From Lentzea sp. NBRC 105346 (GTDB lineage Bacteria; Actinomycetota; Actinomycetes; Mycobacteriales; Pseudonocardiaceae), in NCBI RefSeq assembly GCF_030269605.1, contig NZ_BSTQ01000005.1, positions 152,192-216,191 of the forward strand: 64,000 bases of DNA, in the 5' to 3' direction. The position numbers and the translations under genes were made by a program. Below, one piece after another: positions 55,021 to 63,841 of this stretch. Position 1 is the stretch's first letter, and each line of letters opens with the position of its first letter. Under the pieces are notes generated by a model. That model was not told where the DNA came from, ran no database searches, and worked only from the letters and a program-made list of their open reading frames with translations.

Positions 55021-56355
55021 TCAGTGAACCGAGGAAACCACACCCGCCAGGCGCTGCGCAGCGGACTCCGCCTGTTCGTGGCTCGTCGCCTCGACCATCA
55101 CGCGCACCAGCTGCTCGGTGCCCGACGGGCGCAGCAGCACGCGACCGGTGTCGCCGAGCTCGGCCTCGACGGCGGCGACGGCCTCGCTGACCGACTGCGC
55201 CTTGGCGACCGCGGCCTTGTCGGTGACCTTGACGTTGATCAGCACCTGCGGCAGGCGGCGCATGACCCCGGCCAGCTCGGCGAGCGACTTGCCGGTCTCC
55301 GCCATGCGCGCCATCAGGCGCAACGCGGTGAGCAGGCCGTCGCCCGTGGTGGCGTGAGCGGGCAGCACGACGTGGCCGGACTGCTCGCCGCCGAGCGAGT
55401 AACCGCCCGCCTTGAGGTCCTGCAGCACGTAGCGGTCGCCGACCGCGGTGGTGCGCAGCTTGATGCCGGCTTCCTTCATCGCGATGTGCAGGCCGAGGTT
55501 GCTCATCACGGTGGCGACGAGGGTGTCCTCGTACAGCTCGCCCGAGTCGCGCATCGCGATCGCGAGGACCGCCATGATCTGGTCGCCGTCGATCTCGTTG
55601 CCGTCGGCGTCCACGGCAAGGCAGCGGTCGGCGTCGCCGTCGTGCGCGATGCCCAGGTCCGCTTTGTGCTCGCGCACCGCGGCCTTGATCACGTCGAGGT
55701 GGGTCGAGCCGCAGCCGTCGTTGATGTTCAGGCCGTCCGGGTTCGCGTTGATCGCAATCACTTCGGCACCCGCGCGGCGGTAGGCGTCCGGCGCGGCGAC
55801 GGAGGCGGCACCGTTGGCGCAGTCGACGACGACCTTGAGGCCGTCGAGGCGGTGCGGCGTCACCTTGAGCAGGTGCTCGACGTACTGGGTCTCGGCGTCG
55901 GTGATCTCGCGCACACGGCCGATGCTCGCGCCGGTCGGGCGCTCGAAGCCGCTCTCCATCTTCTGCTCGATCTCGTCCTCGATCTCGTCCGGCAGCTTGT
56001 GGCCACCGGCGGCGAAGAGCTTGACCCCGTTGTCCGGCATGGGGTTGTGCGATGCGGAGATCATCACGCCGAAGTCGGCGTTCAGCGCGGCGATGAGGTA
56101 CGCGACAGCGGGCGTCGGCAGTGCACCCACGCGCAGCACGTCGGCGCCGGCACTCGTCAGACCAGCGGTGACCGCCGCGTCCAGCATCTCGCTGCTCGCC
56201 CGCGGGTCACGGCCGACGACCGCGACGGGGCGGTGTGTGCGGTCGTGCTCGGCGAGCACCCTTGCCGCTGCGGCGGCGACGGACAGAGCGAGTTCCGGGG
56301 TGAGGTCTCCGTTCGCGAGACCGCGCACACCGTCGGTGCCGAACAGGCGGGCCAT
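55021..56355 (-). CDS. glmM: Phosphoglucosamine mutase
   Basis: 444 residues. Starts [12 protein letters not shown]; the phosphoserine loop is [18 protein letters not shown]; the metal loop is [15 protein letters not shown]; the C-terminal phosphate-binding loop is [15 protein letters not shown]. It converts glucosamine-6-phosphate to the 1-phosphate, the step after GlmS in UDP-GlcNAc synthesis. It follows rpsI on the same strand after a terminator-like hairpin. Corresponds to Rv3441c. Confidence 0.97.
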   Translation of the reverse strand: MARLFGTDGVRGLANGDLTPELALSVAAAAARVLAEHDRTHRPVAVVGRDPRASSEMLDAAVTAGLTSAGADVLRVGALPTPAVAYLIAALNADFGVMISASHNPMPDNGVKLFAAGGHKLPDEIEDEIEQKMESGFERPTGASIGRVREITDAETQYVEHLLKVTPHRLDGLKVVVDCANGAASVAAPDAYRRAGAEVIAINANPDGLNINDGCGSTHLDVIKAAVREHKADLGIAHDGDADRCLAVDADGNEIDGDQIMAVLAIAMRDSGELYEDTLVATVMSNLGLHIAMKEAGIKLRTTAVGDRYVLQDLKAGGYSLGGEQSGHVVLPAHATTGDGLLTALRLMARMAETGKSLAELAGVMRRLPQVLINVKVTDKAAVAKAQSVSEAVAAVEAELGDTGRVLLRPSGTEQLVRVMVEATSHEQAESAAQRLAGVVSSVH

Positions 56356-56397
56356 TGATCCTCCGAAGTGGACAGCCGTGGGGAGGGGGAGAAAAGA

Positions 56398-56440
56398 CTG
56401 CGGGAGCAGCAGTTCGGTGAAGAACTGGCTGCTCCCGCAG
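56398..56440 (-). terminator. Hairpin after the rplM-rpsI operon
   Basis: Arms CTGCGGGAGCAGC (56398-56410) and GCTGCTCCCGCAG (56428-56440) pair perfectly; an inner AGTTC/GAACT pair extends the stem past one bulged G. It lies 27 bp past the rpsI stop and upstream of glmM. Confidence 0.8.
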
Positions 56441-56467
56441 GTGTGACTTGGCTTCCCGGGATACGGG

Positions 56468-57025
56468 TCAGCGCTTGGAGTACTGAGGCGCCTTGCGGGC
56501 CTTCTTCAGACCGTACTTCTTGCGCTCCTTGACCCGCGGGTCGCGAGTGAGGAAGCCGGCCTTCTTCAGCGCCGGGCGGTCCTCGGAGTCAACGGCGATC
56601 AGCGCACGCGCGATGGCGAGACGCAGCGCACCGGCCTGGCCGGTGATGCCGCCGCCACGCAGGTTCGCGATTACGTCGAAGGTCTCGGGCTTCTCGGTGG
56701 TGACGAGCGGCTCCTTGATGAGCTGCTGGTGCACCTTGTTCGGGAAGTACGCCTCGAGGCTCTTGCCGTTCAGCGTGAACTTGCCGGTGCCCGGCACGAG
56801 GCGCACGCGGACGACGGCTTCCTTGCGGCGGCCGACGGTCTGCGCCAGGTGAGCGGCACCGTTCAGGGAAGGACGGACCACGGCGGGAGCCTCGACCTCG
56901 ACCTCGGCAACGGCCTCGTCAGCCGCAACCTCGGCCTCGGGAGCCTCGACGACCTCGGCCTCGACCTCAGGGGTCTCGTTCTCAGGGGTGGTCACAGGAA
57001 CTTCCTCGGTGTACTCGTCGCTCAC
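56468..57025 (-). CDS. rpsI: 30S ribosomal protein S9
   Basis: 185 residues. The last 130 or so are S9: [40 protein letters not shown], and the C-terminus [11 protein letters not shown], which reaches the P-site tRNA. The first 50 or so residues are a Glu/Val/Ala-rich acidic extension absent from E. coli S9; shorter extensions occur in other actinobacteria. The GTG start overlaps the rplM stop by 4 bp (GTGA). Confidence 0.97.
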   Translation of the reverse strand: MSDEYTEEVPVTTPENETPEVEAEVVEAPEAEVAADEAVAEVEVEAPAVVRPSLNGAAHLAQTVGRRKEAVVRVRLVPGTGKFTLNGKSLEAYFPNKVHQQLIKEPLVTTEKPETFDVIANLRGGGITGQAGALRLAIARALIAVDSEDRPALKKAGFLTRDPRVKERKKYGLKKARKAPQYSKR

Positions 57026-57465
57026 TGGGCGATCTTCTTGATCTCGAACGCCTGCGGCTGCTGCGCGGCGTGCGGGTGGTTCGGGCCGCTGTAGACCTTC
57101 AGCTTCGAGCCGATCACGCGGCCGAGGCGGTTCTTGGGCAGCATGCCCTTGACGGCCTTCTCGACCAGGCGGTCGGCACGCGTGTCCAGCACCTCGCCGA
57201 AGGACTGCTTGCGCAGACCACCGGGGAAGCCGGAGTGGCGGTACACGAACTCCTGGTCGCGCTTGCTACCAGTCAGCAGGACCTTGTCCGCGTTGACGAT
57301 GATGACGAAGTCACCGGTGTCAACGTGCGGAGCGTAGGTCGGCTTGTGCTTGCCGCGCAGCAGCGTCGCGGCCTGGGTGGCGAGCCGGCCGAGCACCACG
57401 TCCTGGGCGTCGATCACGTGCCAGGTGCGGGTCACCTCACCGGGCTTCGGGCTGTACGTGCGCAC
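57022..57465 (-). CDS. rplM: 50S ribosomal protein L13
   Basis: 147 residues, standard length. [20 protein letters not shown] at the start, then the [20 protein letters not shown] and [11 protein letters not shown] blocks. An early-assembly protein of the large subunit, co-transcribed with rpsI in nearly all bacteria. GAGG lies about 7 bases before the GTG start. The promoter is in the gap to the esxT-like gene, which has its own terminator. Corresponds to Rv3443c. Confidence 0.97.
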   Translation of the reverse strand: MRTYSPKPGEVTRTWHVIDAQDVVLGRLATQAATLLRGKHKPTYAPHVDTGDFVIIVNADKVLLTGSKRDQEFVYRHSGFPGGLRKQSFGEVLDTRADRLVEKAVKGMLPKNRLGRVIGSKLKVYSGPNHPHAAQQPQAFEIKKIAQ

Positions 57466-57631
57466 GGGTCTACCTCGTCGTCACTTGCGTCTGGGGTCAT
57501 CATGGCGGCTTGCCCCAGACCTGGTGACGGACCGGAACAGCGCGGCGCACACGGGCGCCAGCTACCGCACAACAACGTAAGAAGATACCGGTTGGGTCAT
57601 CGGCGGGTCAAAACGGCCCCCCTCAGACACA

Positions 57632-57666
57632 CGCGAGCCCCGGACCACGTGGTTCCGGGGCTCGCG
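57632..57666 (-). terminator. Strong hairpin after the esxT-like gene
   Basis: Arms CGCGAGCCCCGGA (57632-57644) and TCCGGGGCTCGCG (57654-57666) are perfect complements; the loop contains CCACGTGG. It lies 27 bp past the stop of the ESX gene on the minus strand, separating it from rplM. Confidence 0.85.
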
Positions 57667-57693
57667 AAAGTCGTGCTATGCCGACGGGGTGGA

Positions 57694-57984
57694 TCAGCCC
57701 CAGCGGCCCTCGTTCTGACGCTCGGCCTGCTGGTAGGCCTCGCCCGCCTGGCCCACGGCCATACCGATCGACGCGAGAACCTGCTGCAGGTCGTCCGCCG
57801 CCTGGTCCCACTTCTGCTGCGCCGCCTGGTACGCGTCGGCGCTGGCACCGGTGTAGTTGGCAAGGACCTTGGCGACCCGGCCCCGGATGTCGCCCAGCTG
57901 CTGCTCGATCGTGCTGGCCGCGCTGTTGATGTCACTGGAGGCGCTGGCGAGCGCGCCGAACCCGACCTTGATTTCACCGCTCAT
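57694..57984 (-). CDS. esxT: WXG100 protein, EsxT-like
   Basis: 96 residues. ESAT-6-family helical hairpin. The turn reads NYTGAS rather than W-x-G, as the Trp is lost; the second helix, AYQAAQQKWDQAADDLQQVL, resembles M. tuberculosis EsxT. The C-terminal EAYQQAERQ supplies Y-x-x-x-E, the export signal. It follows an EsxU-like gene by 60 bp and precedes rplM, the same order as Rv3445c-Rv3444c-Rv3443c. It is expected to form a heterodimer with that partner and leave by the ESX-4 system. Confidence 0.88.
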   Translation of the reverse strand: MSGEIKVGFGALASASSDINSAASTIEQQLGDIRGRVAKVLANYTGASADAYQAAQQKWDQAADDLQQVLASIGMAVGQAGEAYQQAERQNEGRWG

Positions 57985-58044
57985 TGGTTTTCTCCCCTTA
58001 TGTCAGAAGTCTGTATGCCGAAAGAACTGGATCGGGTCGCAGAA

Positions 58045-58356
58045 TCAGCCGAGGCGGCCCAGGATCGTGTTCATCGACTGGCCGTGCTCCTCTTCCTGCT
58101 GCTTCATCGTCGACGAGGTGCCGGAGATGCCGTCGGCGATCGTGAGGAGCGCCTCCTGCAGCTTCGCGGCGTCGGTGTTGAAGCGCTCCATCAGCGTGGC
58201 GAACGCCGTGGCCGCGGAGCCGGCCCACGCGCTGGCAAGCGTGTCCACCGTGCCGCGCACATTGTTCAGGACGCCCTGGGTCTCGTCGTTCACGTTGCGA
58301 ATGTCGGTGCAGAGCTGGTCCAGCTCTTCCGGAGTCGCGTTAAAGCCATCAGCCAT
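58045..58356 (-). CDS. esxU: WXG100 protein, EsxU-like
   Basis: 103 residues. It has the normal turn W-A-G in ASAWAGSAATAFATLMERF and two long amphipathic helices. No Y-x-x-x-D/E signal is seen near the C-terminus (MKQQEEEHGQSMNTI), consistent with its being the signal-less half of a pair with the downstream EsxT-like protein. An AGGGGG stretch is the probable ribosome-binding site. It is preceded by a 149-bp gap that probably holds the promoter. Confidence 0.88.
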   Translation of the reverse strand: MADGFNATPEELDQLCTDIRNVNDETQGVLNNVRGTVDTLASAWAGSAATAFATLMERFNTDAAKLQEALLTIADGISGTSSTMKQQEEEHGQSMNTILGRLG

Positions 58357-58505
58357 TGGGAGAGTCCCCCTTCAATCGTGCGTCAGGTCGTACCCGCTTG
58401 GTTCGTACGCCTCTTCCGACGAGGACACTCCCACATCGGTTCCGTCCTGTCGCGACTTCGTTCCAAGTAGTTGCTCTAGTAAACGGCGACGGGTGACGAG
58501 AACAC

Positions 58506-58907
58506 TCAGTAGAGGATTCGCGACTGCGAAAAGTCCTCGTCATCGTCACTCACACGGGGAAGCTGACCACTCGGACCGGCGACCGCGGTCGAACCGAGAG
58601 TGGCCGGTTCCTCGATCGGTTCCGAAACCACCGCCGGTGGCTTTAGCAAATCGGCCGCCTCCGGAAGCCGTTCGACGGGCAGACCCCGATCGGCGCGGAA
58701 CCCGGTGGCCGTATCCCGCAGGTCCGATGGCGTCGCAGTGTGCTGGCCGGCGCCAACTTGCCTGCTCTTGGCCCGTTCGGCGAGTTCTCGGGTGCGCTGA
58801 CGGAGTGCCCCGTTGCAGGCCCCGGCCTCGTCGGCGGCCCGGCCGGCCCTGGTCACGGCCGCGCCCACAGAAGCGCGGAACTCGGCGATTGCATCAGAGG
58901 CGGACAT
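58506..58907 (-). CDS. ESX-4-linked accessory protein with acidic tail
   Basis: 133 residues. The N-terminal helix (about 1-50, AIAEFRASVGAAVTRAGRAA) is Ala-rich and could form a coiled coil; the middle is probably disordered. The end reads DDDEDFSQSRILY, an acidic run followed by a Phe-Ser-x-x-x-Ile-Leu pattern very like the end of the accessory protein at 51220. It lies 4 bp downstream of the Hsp70-like gene and upstream of the EsxU-like gene. No family name is known to me; a chaperone or docking role in secretion is inferred. Confidence 0.72.
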   Translation of the reverse strand: MSASDAIAEFRASVGAAVTRAGRAADEAGACNGALRQRTRELAERAKSRQVGAGQHTATPSDLRDTATGFRADRGLPVERLPEAADLLKPPAVVSEPIEEPATLGSTAVAGPSGQLPRVSDDDEDFSQSRILY

Positions 58908-58911
58908 CGCT

Positions 58912-60621
58912 TTACCCGGTCACCTTCATTGTGCGGACTATTTGCTCACAGGCGAAACGTACGCGCTCCTTGCCCGACTCACCTGCCTGGCAACCCACAC
59001 TGACCTGTGCCGTTCCCTGAAGCAACACGTACCAGTCGACGGTCGCGGAGCCGACGCGTTCGCGGAAGTACACGACATCCTTACCCACGAATGTCGACTT
59101 GTCGTCGAAATCCGAAACCTGGTCGCTCTTGTCGTACCCCTCTTTGAGTTCGCGAACGGCCCGTGCCCGATCATTCGAACTGTTGTACGTCAACTTTTGC
59201 TCTTGCACAGCAATGCGGTCGGTATCGGAATCTCGCTTGACCGGTTGCAAAAGCACCCGGCGGGTGGGCACCTCACCGCCGGTCTGCTCCCAGTCCTCCG
59301 GCATGCGGAAGCTGTAGTCGTACTGCGAGATCGGCTTCCCCTTGTCCCGCGTGAGGAAATACGCGGCAGCCCCGCTGCCCGCCAGCACGACCACGAGTCC
59401 GATGATCAGGTACAGCGGTGTGCGGGTCTTGGTCCGTACCGGCGGTGGCGGTACCTGCGGGAAGTGCGCGACCGGCGGAGCCGTGATCCGCTTGGTGATC
59501 TTCCGGGTGGTGTCCGAGCTGGGCGGTGGCTGCGGCGGCAAGGACCCGGTTCGCATCGGATCGAGACTGACCGCCCGCAACGCACCACGCGCGACGACCG
59601 TCTCCGGCTGGTCGATGCTCGTCGGCAGCACGCCCACCTGTTCGTGCACCAGGCGAGCCACCAGCGGGATTCGGCTGGAGCCGCCGACGAGGAACACGCC
59701 GGCCAGCTGCCGGGGATCGATTCCGGCGTCCCGCACGGATGCTGTGACGAGCGCCACGGCCCGGTTCAGCGGCGCGGTGATCAGCTTCTCGAGGTCGGTC
59801 CGCGTCACGTGCGCGTCCGGGAACGGCGGCGGCATCGGCACATCGGTGTACGAGTGCCGTGACAACGTTTCTTTGGCGCCCCGCACGTCCTGTCGCAGCA
59901 CCCGGCGTTTCCGGCGATCGGCCATCTCGCGGCCCTCGACGAGCTGCCGCCATCCCTCAGCGTCCTGCGTGGACACCATCGCGCCGACGTGCTGCAGCAA
60001 CGCCTGGTCGATGTCGGCTCCACCGAAGCTCGGGTCGCCCTTCGCCGCGAGCACGCGGAACCGCGGGCCCTGCCGTGCGACGACACTCGCGTCGACCGTG
60101 CCGCCACCGAGGTCCAGCACCGCGAGGGTCGCGCCGTCACCGAGCGCGTGACTCGCCGAGTGGAACACCGCCGCGGCTACCGGTTCGGGCACGAGCACGA
60201 TCTCGCGGCCGAGCCCCTGCGCAGCCTGGAGCAGGACGCGGGTGCGTACCGTGCCCCAATCCGCGGGGTGGGTCAGTACAAGAACATCGACGGGCATACC
60301 GCCGGCCACACGCCGCGCCTCGCCGACCGCGCGAGTCAAGACCGCCCGGACAACGTCGATCACCGGGAGCACAGTGCTGCCGAGGAGCAGCTCACCCTCG
60401 TCGATCCGGCGCTTCGGGTGCGGCTCGTACCGCGCGGGATCGACCGCGGCCTGCCGTTCGGCCTCCTGCCCGACGAACAGCGTGCCGTCGGCGGCGGCGA
60501 AGACGGCCGACGGCACCAGCGGCTGGCCGTCGAAGACCACGACCTGCGGTTCGCGGCCGTGCACGGAGATCGCGACACAGGTGCTCGACGTGCCGAAGTC
60601 GACCGCGACGTGCAGGCTCAT
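58912..60621 (-). CDS. Membrane Hsp70-like type VII secretion-associated protein (Rv3446c type)
   Basis: 569 residues. The Hsp70/actin-fold ATPase domain has phosphate loops VAVDFGTSSTCVAI and LAVLDLGGGTVDASVV and adenosine motif GVFLVGGSSRIPLVARL. It lacks the DnaK substrate domain. A Pro-rich linker leads to one membrane helix (about 399-424, TPLYLIIGLVVVLAGSG) and an outer domain of about 140 residues (YSFRMPEDWEQTGG...RRVLLQPV) that matches the type VII secretion-associated domain of M. tuberculosis Rv3446c. Position next to esxU is the same as in ESX-4. It may sense or drive secretion from inside the membrane (inferred). Confidence 0.87.
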   Translation of the reverse strand: MSLHVAVDFGTSSTCVAISVHGREPQVVVFDGQPLVPSAVFAAADGTLFVGQEAERQAAVDPARYEPHPKRRIDEGELLLGSTVLPVIDVVRAVLTRAVGEARRVAGGMPVDVLVLTHPADWGTVRTRVLLQAAQGLGREIVLVPEPVAAAVFHSASHALGDGATLAVLDLGGGTVDASVVARQGPRFRVLAAKGDPSFGGADIDQALLQHVGAMVSTQDAEGWRQLVEGREMADRRKRRVLRQDVRGAKETLSRHSYTDVPMPPPFPDAHVTRTDLEKLITAPLNRAVALVTASVRDAGIDPRQLAGVFLVGGSSRIPLVARLVHEQVGVLPTSIDQPETVVARGALRAVSLDPMRTGSLPPQPPPSSDTTRKITKRITAPPVAHFPQVPPPPVRTKTRTPLYLIIGLVVVLAGSGAAAYFLTRDKGKPISQYDYSFRMPEDWEQTGGEVPTRRVLLQPVKRDSDTDRIAVQEQKLTYNSSNDRARAVRELKEGYDKSDQVSDFDDKSTFVGKDVVYFRERVGSATVDWYVLLQGTAQVSVGCQAGESGKERVRFACEQIVRTMKVTG

Positions 60622-60670
60622 GCACCTTCCCCTCGTTCAAGGCAGCACATGCATACCCCATCCGCCCCCG

Positions 60671-63600
60671 TCACGTGGGTCGATCGGGCTCACGCACCGC
60701 CACCCCACACGCGGCGAACAACTCGGCGGCCTGCTTCTCGCACTCGTGCGCGAGCTCTGGATCACCAGCAGCACGTCTGACCTCGGCGAGAACCACCAGG
60801 GACATCGCCTCGCGGTACCGCTGCCCGGTGCGCTGGTGCGTTTCGACCGCATCCAGCGCACATCGCAATGCTTCGTCGATGGAGCCATCGGCGAGGTGAA
60901 GTTGCGCGCGCTCGGTCAACTCCTGACCTTCGCGGAGACGCTGGCCGTCCCGCTCGATCAGCACCCGCGCCTCAGCCAAGCACCGACGCGCGTTGTGGAG
61001 ATCTCCCAGGTTCCGATGTGCCCGAGCGAGTTGCAACATTGCTCGCACCTGACCTCGCGCGTACGCCTGCTCACTGCTCAGCTCGAGGTCGATCAAGCTT
61101 CGGTCGAGCGCATCCTGGTACTCCCCCGTCGCGCTCGCGATCTCGGCCAGCATGTCCCAGCAGACGCATTCCTCCACCCGCCCCAACGTCGCCTGTGCCT
61201 CTACCAACGCGTCCAACGCGGCGTCATACGCCTCGTCCAGTTGACCACGATGCAGCTTCACCCAGATCAAGTTCGACACGGCGGTCGGATCCAGGCGGGC
61301 ACTCCCCATTCGGTGCTGGATGTCGGCGTACAGCTCGTAGTGGCGCACGGCGGCGTCGAAATCACCCAGCTCCAGGTGGACGGCTGAAAGGCTCATGTGG
61401 TCGAAGGACTCCGCCTCGAGGAAGCCGCCGCTGTTGTGCAACGCGGTCGCCTCCTTGAGCTTGGCCAACGCGTCGCGCAATTCCCCCGAGTCCCAGGCGA
61501 GGGTTGCCAGGTTGTGCAGCACCTTCGCGCGGCCGACAACCGAGCCGATCTCCTCGTTGACGGCCAACGCCTTGTGGAAGTACGCAAGCGCGAGGTCAAG
61601 TGCGCCTCGCACCTGGACGATGGCTGCGAGGTTGTTCAGCGTCTGCGCCTCCCACCGCCGGTCCTCAACAGCAGCGCACAGTTCGAGGACCTTCGTTGCC
61701 GCGCTCTCGGCCTCTGCGTAGTCCCCCCGCCAGTAGTGGTAGACGCACATCGAGTTCCACGCGGCCACGAGTGCGGCGGGATCGCCCCACGCCTCGGCAG
61801 CGCGCATCCGCACCTCGCACAACGACGACCAGCGAATGTTGTCGCGAATATGGAAGTAGAACGGGTGCAGCAGGCTGCCCAGCTGGCTCGCGAAGCGGTG
61901 GCCGCCGTCGTTGGCGGCAGCCGTGACCGCGGAGACCAGGTTGACGTGCTCGGCGTGCAGCCAGGAGAACGCCTCACCCGGCTCGCGTGGCACGCGGCCG
62001 GGCAATAGTGCGGGACCAGGTGTCACCGGTAGGCGTAGCTGATCGGCATAGAGAATCCGGACCGCATCATCGGTCATGCGCAGGTACCAGTCGCACAGCC
62101 TGTCGATCGCGGCGTCGCGCTCCTCCTCGGAGTCCTCCTGTGTGCATGTGTCGTTGGCGTAGATCCGCAGCAGGTCGTGCAGCGCGAACCGCGTGTCAGC
62201 GACCCGTTCGACGAGGTGCGCACCAACCAGAAGATCGAGAACTTCCTGGGTGCGGTCGGCAGGCAGTCCGGAAAGGACTGCCGCGTCGAAAGCGGTGAAG
62301 TCCGCGCCCGGCGACAGACCCACTCGCCGGAAGACGAGCTGGCAGTCCTCGGCGAGCACGGTGTAGCTCTGGGCGAACACGACCGCCACCGCTGCCTCGG
62401 GATCTCCCGGCACTGCGAGCTCCGACAGCCGATCACCCGTGCTCAGTGCGGCCACCTTGTCCGCGATGGCGGTGCCGGGACGCATCGCGAGATCCGCGAC
62501 TGCGATCCGCAGCGCGAGCGGCAGTCCGGCGCAGAGACGGACAAGCTCCCGTGCGGCGTCCCGCTCCGCCGCCACCCGCTCGTGACCGAGGATGCGGACC
62601 AGGATGCCGACAGCGTCGTCCGGCCCCAACGTCGTCAACGGCACCAGCTGCGCGTCGTTCAGCACGAGGAGACCGCGCAGGTCGCCACGGCTCGTCACCA
62701 GCAGCCGCGACTCCGATGAACTGGGCACCAGCGGTCGGACCTGTTCTGGCCCCGCCGCGTTGTCCAGCACCAGCAGGACGGCCCGCTCGGCGATCAGCGA
62801 GCGGTACATCGCGATCTGCTCGTCAAGTTGCATGGGTACATCGGCTGCGCCGACACCGAGTCCATGCAGGACTCTGGCCAGCACCTCGGTCGCCGTCAGC
62901 GCCTGCCTGGGATCCTGGCCGCGGAGATTGACGAAGATCTGGCCGTCAGGGAAGCGGTCGCGGATGCGATGGGCCCAGTGCACCGCCAGTGCGGTCTTGC
63001 CGACCCCACCGGATCCCGAGATCACGACCACCTGCGCGGGACTCTCATCGAGACAGCGCAAGTCGTCGTCACGACCGACAAACGTCGCGATCGCGGGAGG
63101 CAGCTGCCGGGGAACCGTGCTCGCGGCAGAGGGAACGTGTCTTTCAGCGGCGAGCAGCGACTCATCGGCGGTGAGGATCCGCTGGTGCAGTTCGCGCAAC
63201 CCCGGTCCGGGGTCCACTCCCAACTCATCGGCGAGGTGATCACTGATCCGCCGGTATGCGGCCAACGCGTCGGCCTGCTGGCCGGACCGGTAAAGCGCGA
63301 GCATCAGCTGGCGCCAGAAACCCTCGCGCAGCGGGTGTTCCTTCGTCAGGGCACGCAGTTCGGGCACGAGCTCACCTGCGAGACCACGCTCCAGATCGGC
63401 GTCGACACGGTTGCCCAGCGCCACCAGTCGCTCTTCCAGCAACGGTGGCACGTCGTCGCGGTGCAGCAACTCCGACGACACGTTGCCCAGTGGAGGGCCA
63501 GCCCACAACGCCACGTCGCCCGATTCGCGGAACCTCAGCAAATCGAGCTGGTCGGACGTGACCTCCGCAAGGTAGCCACCGGTCACGGTGCGGACGCAGT

Positions 63601-63841
63601 TCGCCTCGCCCAGAGCCTGACGCAGCCGGGTCACGACCATCTGCAACGTGGTCTTGGCGCGGTCAGGGTTCGGTGGCGAGCCGTCCCACAAGCGGTCGAT
63701 CAGTTCGTCGACCGACACCAACCGGTTCGCCCGCAACAACAACGTCGCCAGCACGACACGGGCCTGTCCTGCGGGAACGGGCACCGAGCGGCCGTCGAGG
63801 CGGACCTCGAGTGGTCCTAATACCCGGAACTCGGCGCGCAC
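60671..63841 (-). CDS. AfsR/SARP-family regulator with NB-ARC ATPase and TPR domains
   Basis: About 1,056 residues. The N-terminal OmpR-like DNA-binding domain (FRVLGPLEVRLDGRSVPVP) is followed by a BTAD helical domain (to about 240, DALAAYRRISDHLADELGVDP). The NB-ARC P-loop is VISGSGGVGKTALAVHWAH, with a later GLPLALRIA motif. The C-terminal half is TPR repeats, e.g. ALDLALAYFHKALAVNEEIG. AfsR-type proteins integrate signals and activate secondary-metabolism or developmental genes. GTG 63841 with a GGGG ribosome-binding site is chosen over TTG 63853. It is 49 bp upstream of the Hsp70-like gene on the same strand, where mycobacteria have eccC4. Confidence 0.9.
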   Translation of the reverse strand: MRAEFRVLGPLEVRLDGRSVPVPAGQARVVLATLLLRANRLVSVDELIDRLWDGSPPNPDRAKTTLQMVVTRLRQALGEANCVRTVTGGYLAEVTSDQLDLLRFRESGDVALWAGPPLGNVSSELLHRDDVPPLLEERLVALGNRVDADLERGLAGELVPELRALTKEHPLREGFWRQLMLALYRSGQQADALAAYRRISDHLADELGVDPGPGLRELHQRILTADESLLAAERHVPSAASTVPRQLPPAIATFVGRDDDLRCLDESPAQVVVISGSGGVGKTALAVHWAHRIRDRFPDGQIFVNLRGQDPRQALTATEVLARVLHGLGVGAADVPMQLDEQIAMYRSLIAERAVLLVLDNAAGPEQVRPLVPSSSESRLLVTSRGDLRGLLVLNDAQLVPLTTLGPDDAVGILVRILGHERVAAERDAARELVRLCAGLPLALRIAVADLAMRPGTAIADKVAALSTGDRLSELAVPGDPEAAVAVVFAQSYTVLAEDCQLVFRRVGLSPGADFTAFDAAVLSGLPADRTQEVLDLLVGAHLVERVADTRFALHDLLRIYANDTCTQEDSEEERDAAIDRLCDWYLRMTDDAVRILYADQLRLPVTPGPALLPGRVPREPGEAFSWLHAEHVNLVSAVTAAANDGGHRFASQLGSLLHPFYFHIRDNIRWSSLCEVRMRAAEAWGDPAALVAAWNSMCVYHYWRGDYAEAESAATKVLELCAAVEDRRWEAQTLNNLAAIVQVRGALDLALAYFHKALAVNEEIGSVVGRAKVLHNLATLAWDSGELRDALAKLKEATALHNSGGFLEAESFDHMSLSAVHLELGDFDAAVRHYELYADIQHRMGSARLDPTAVSNLIWVKLHRGQLDEAYDAALDALVEAQATLGRVEECVCWDMLAEIASATGEYQDALDRSLIDLELSSEQAYARGQVRAMLQLARAHRNLGDLHNARRCLAEARVLIERDGQRLREGQELTERAQLHLADGSIDEALRCALDAVETHQRTGQRYREAMSLVVLAEVRRAAGDPELAHECEKQAAELFAACGVAVREPDRPT

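Noticed and set aside
57466..57631. L13 leader RNA upstream of rplM
   Set aside because: I could not identify the conserved stem-loop pattern in this stretch. Only an ordinary ribosome-binding site is visible.
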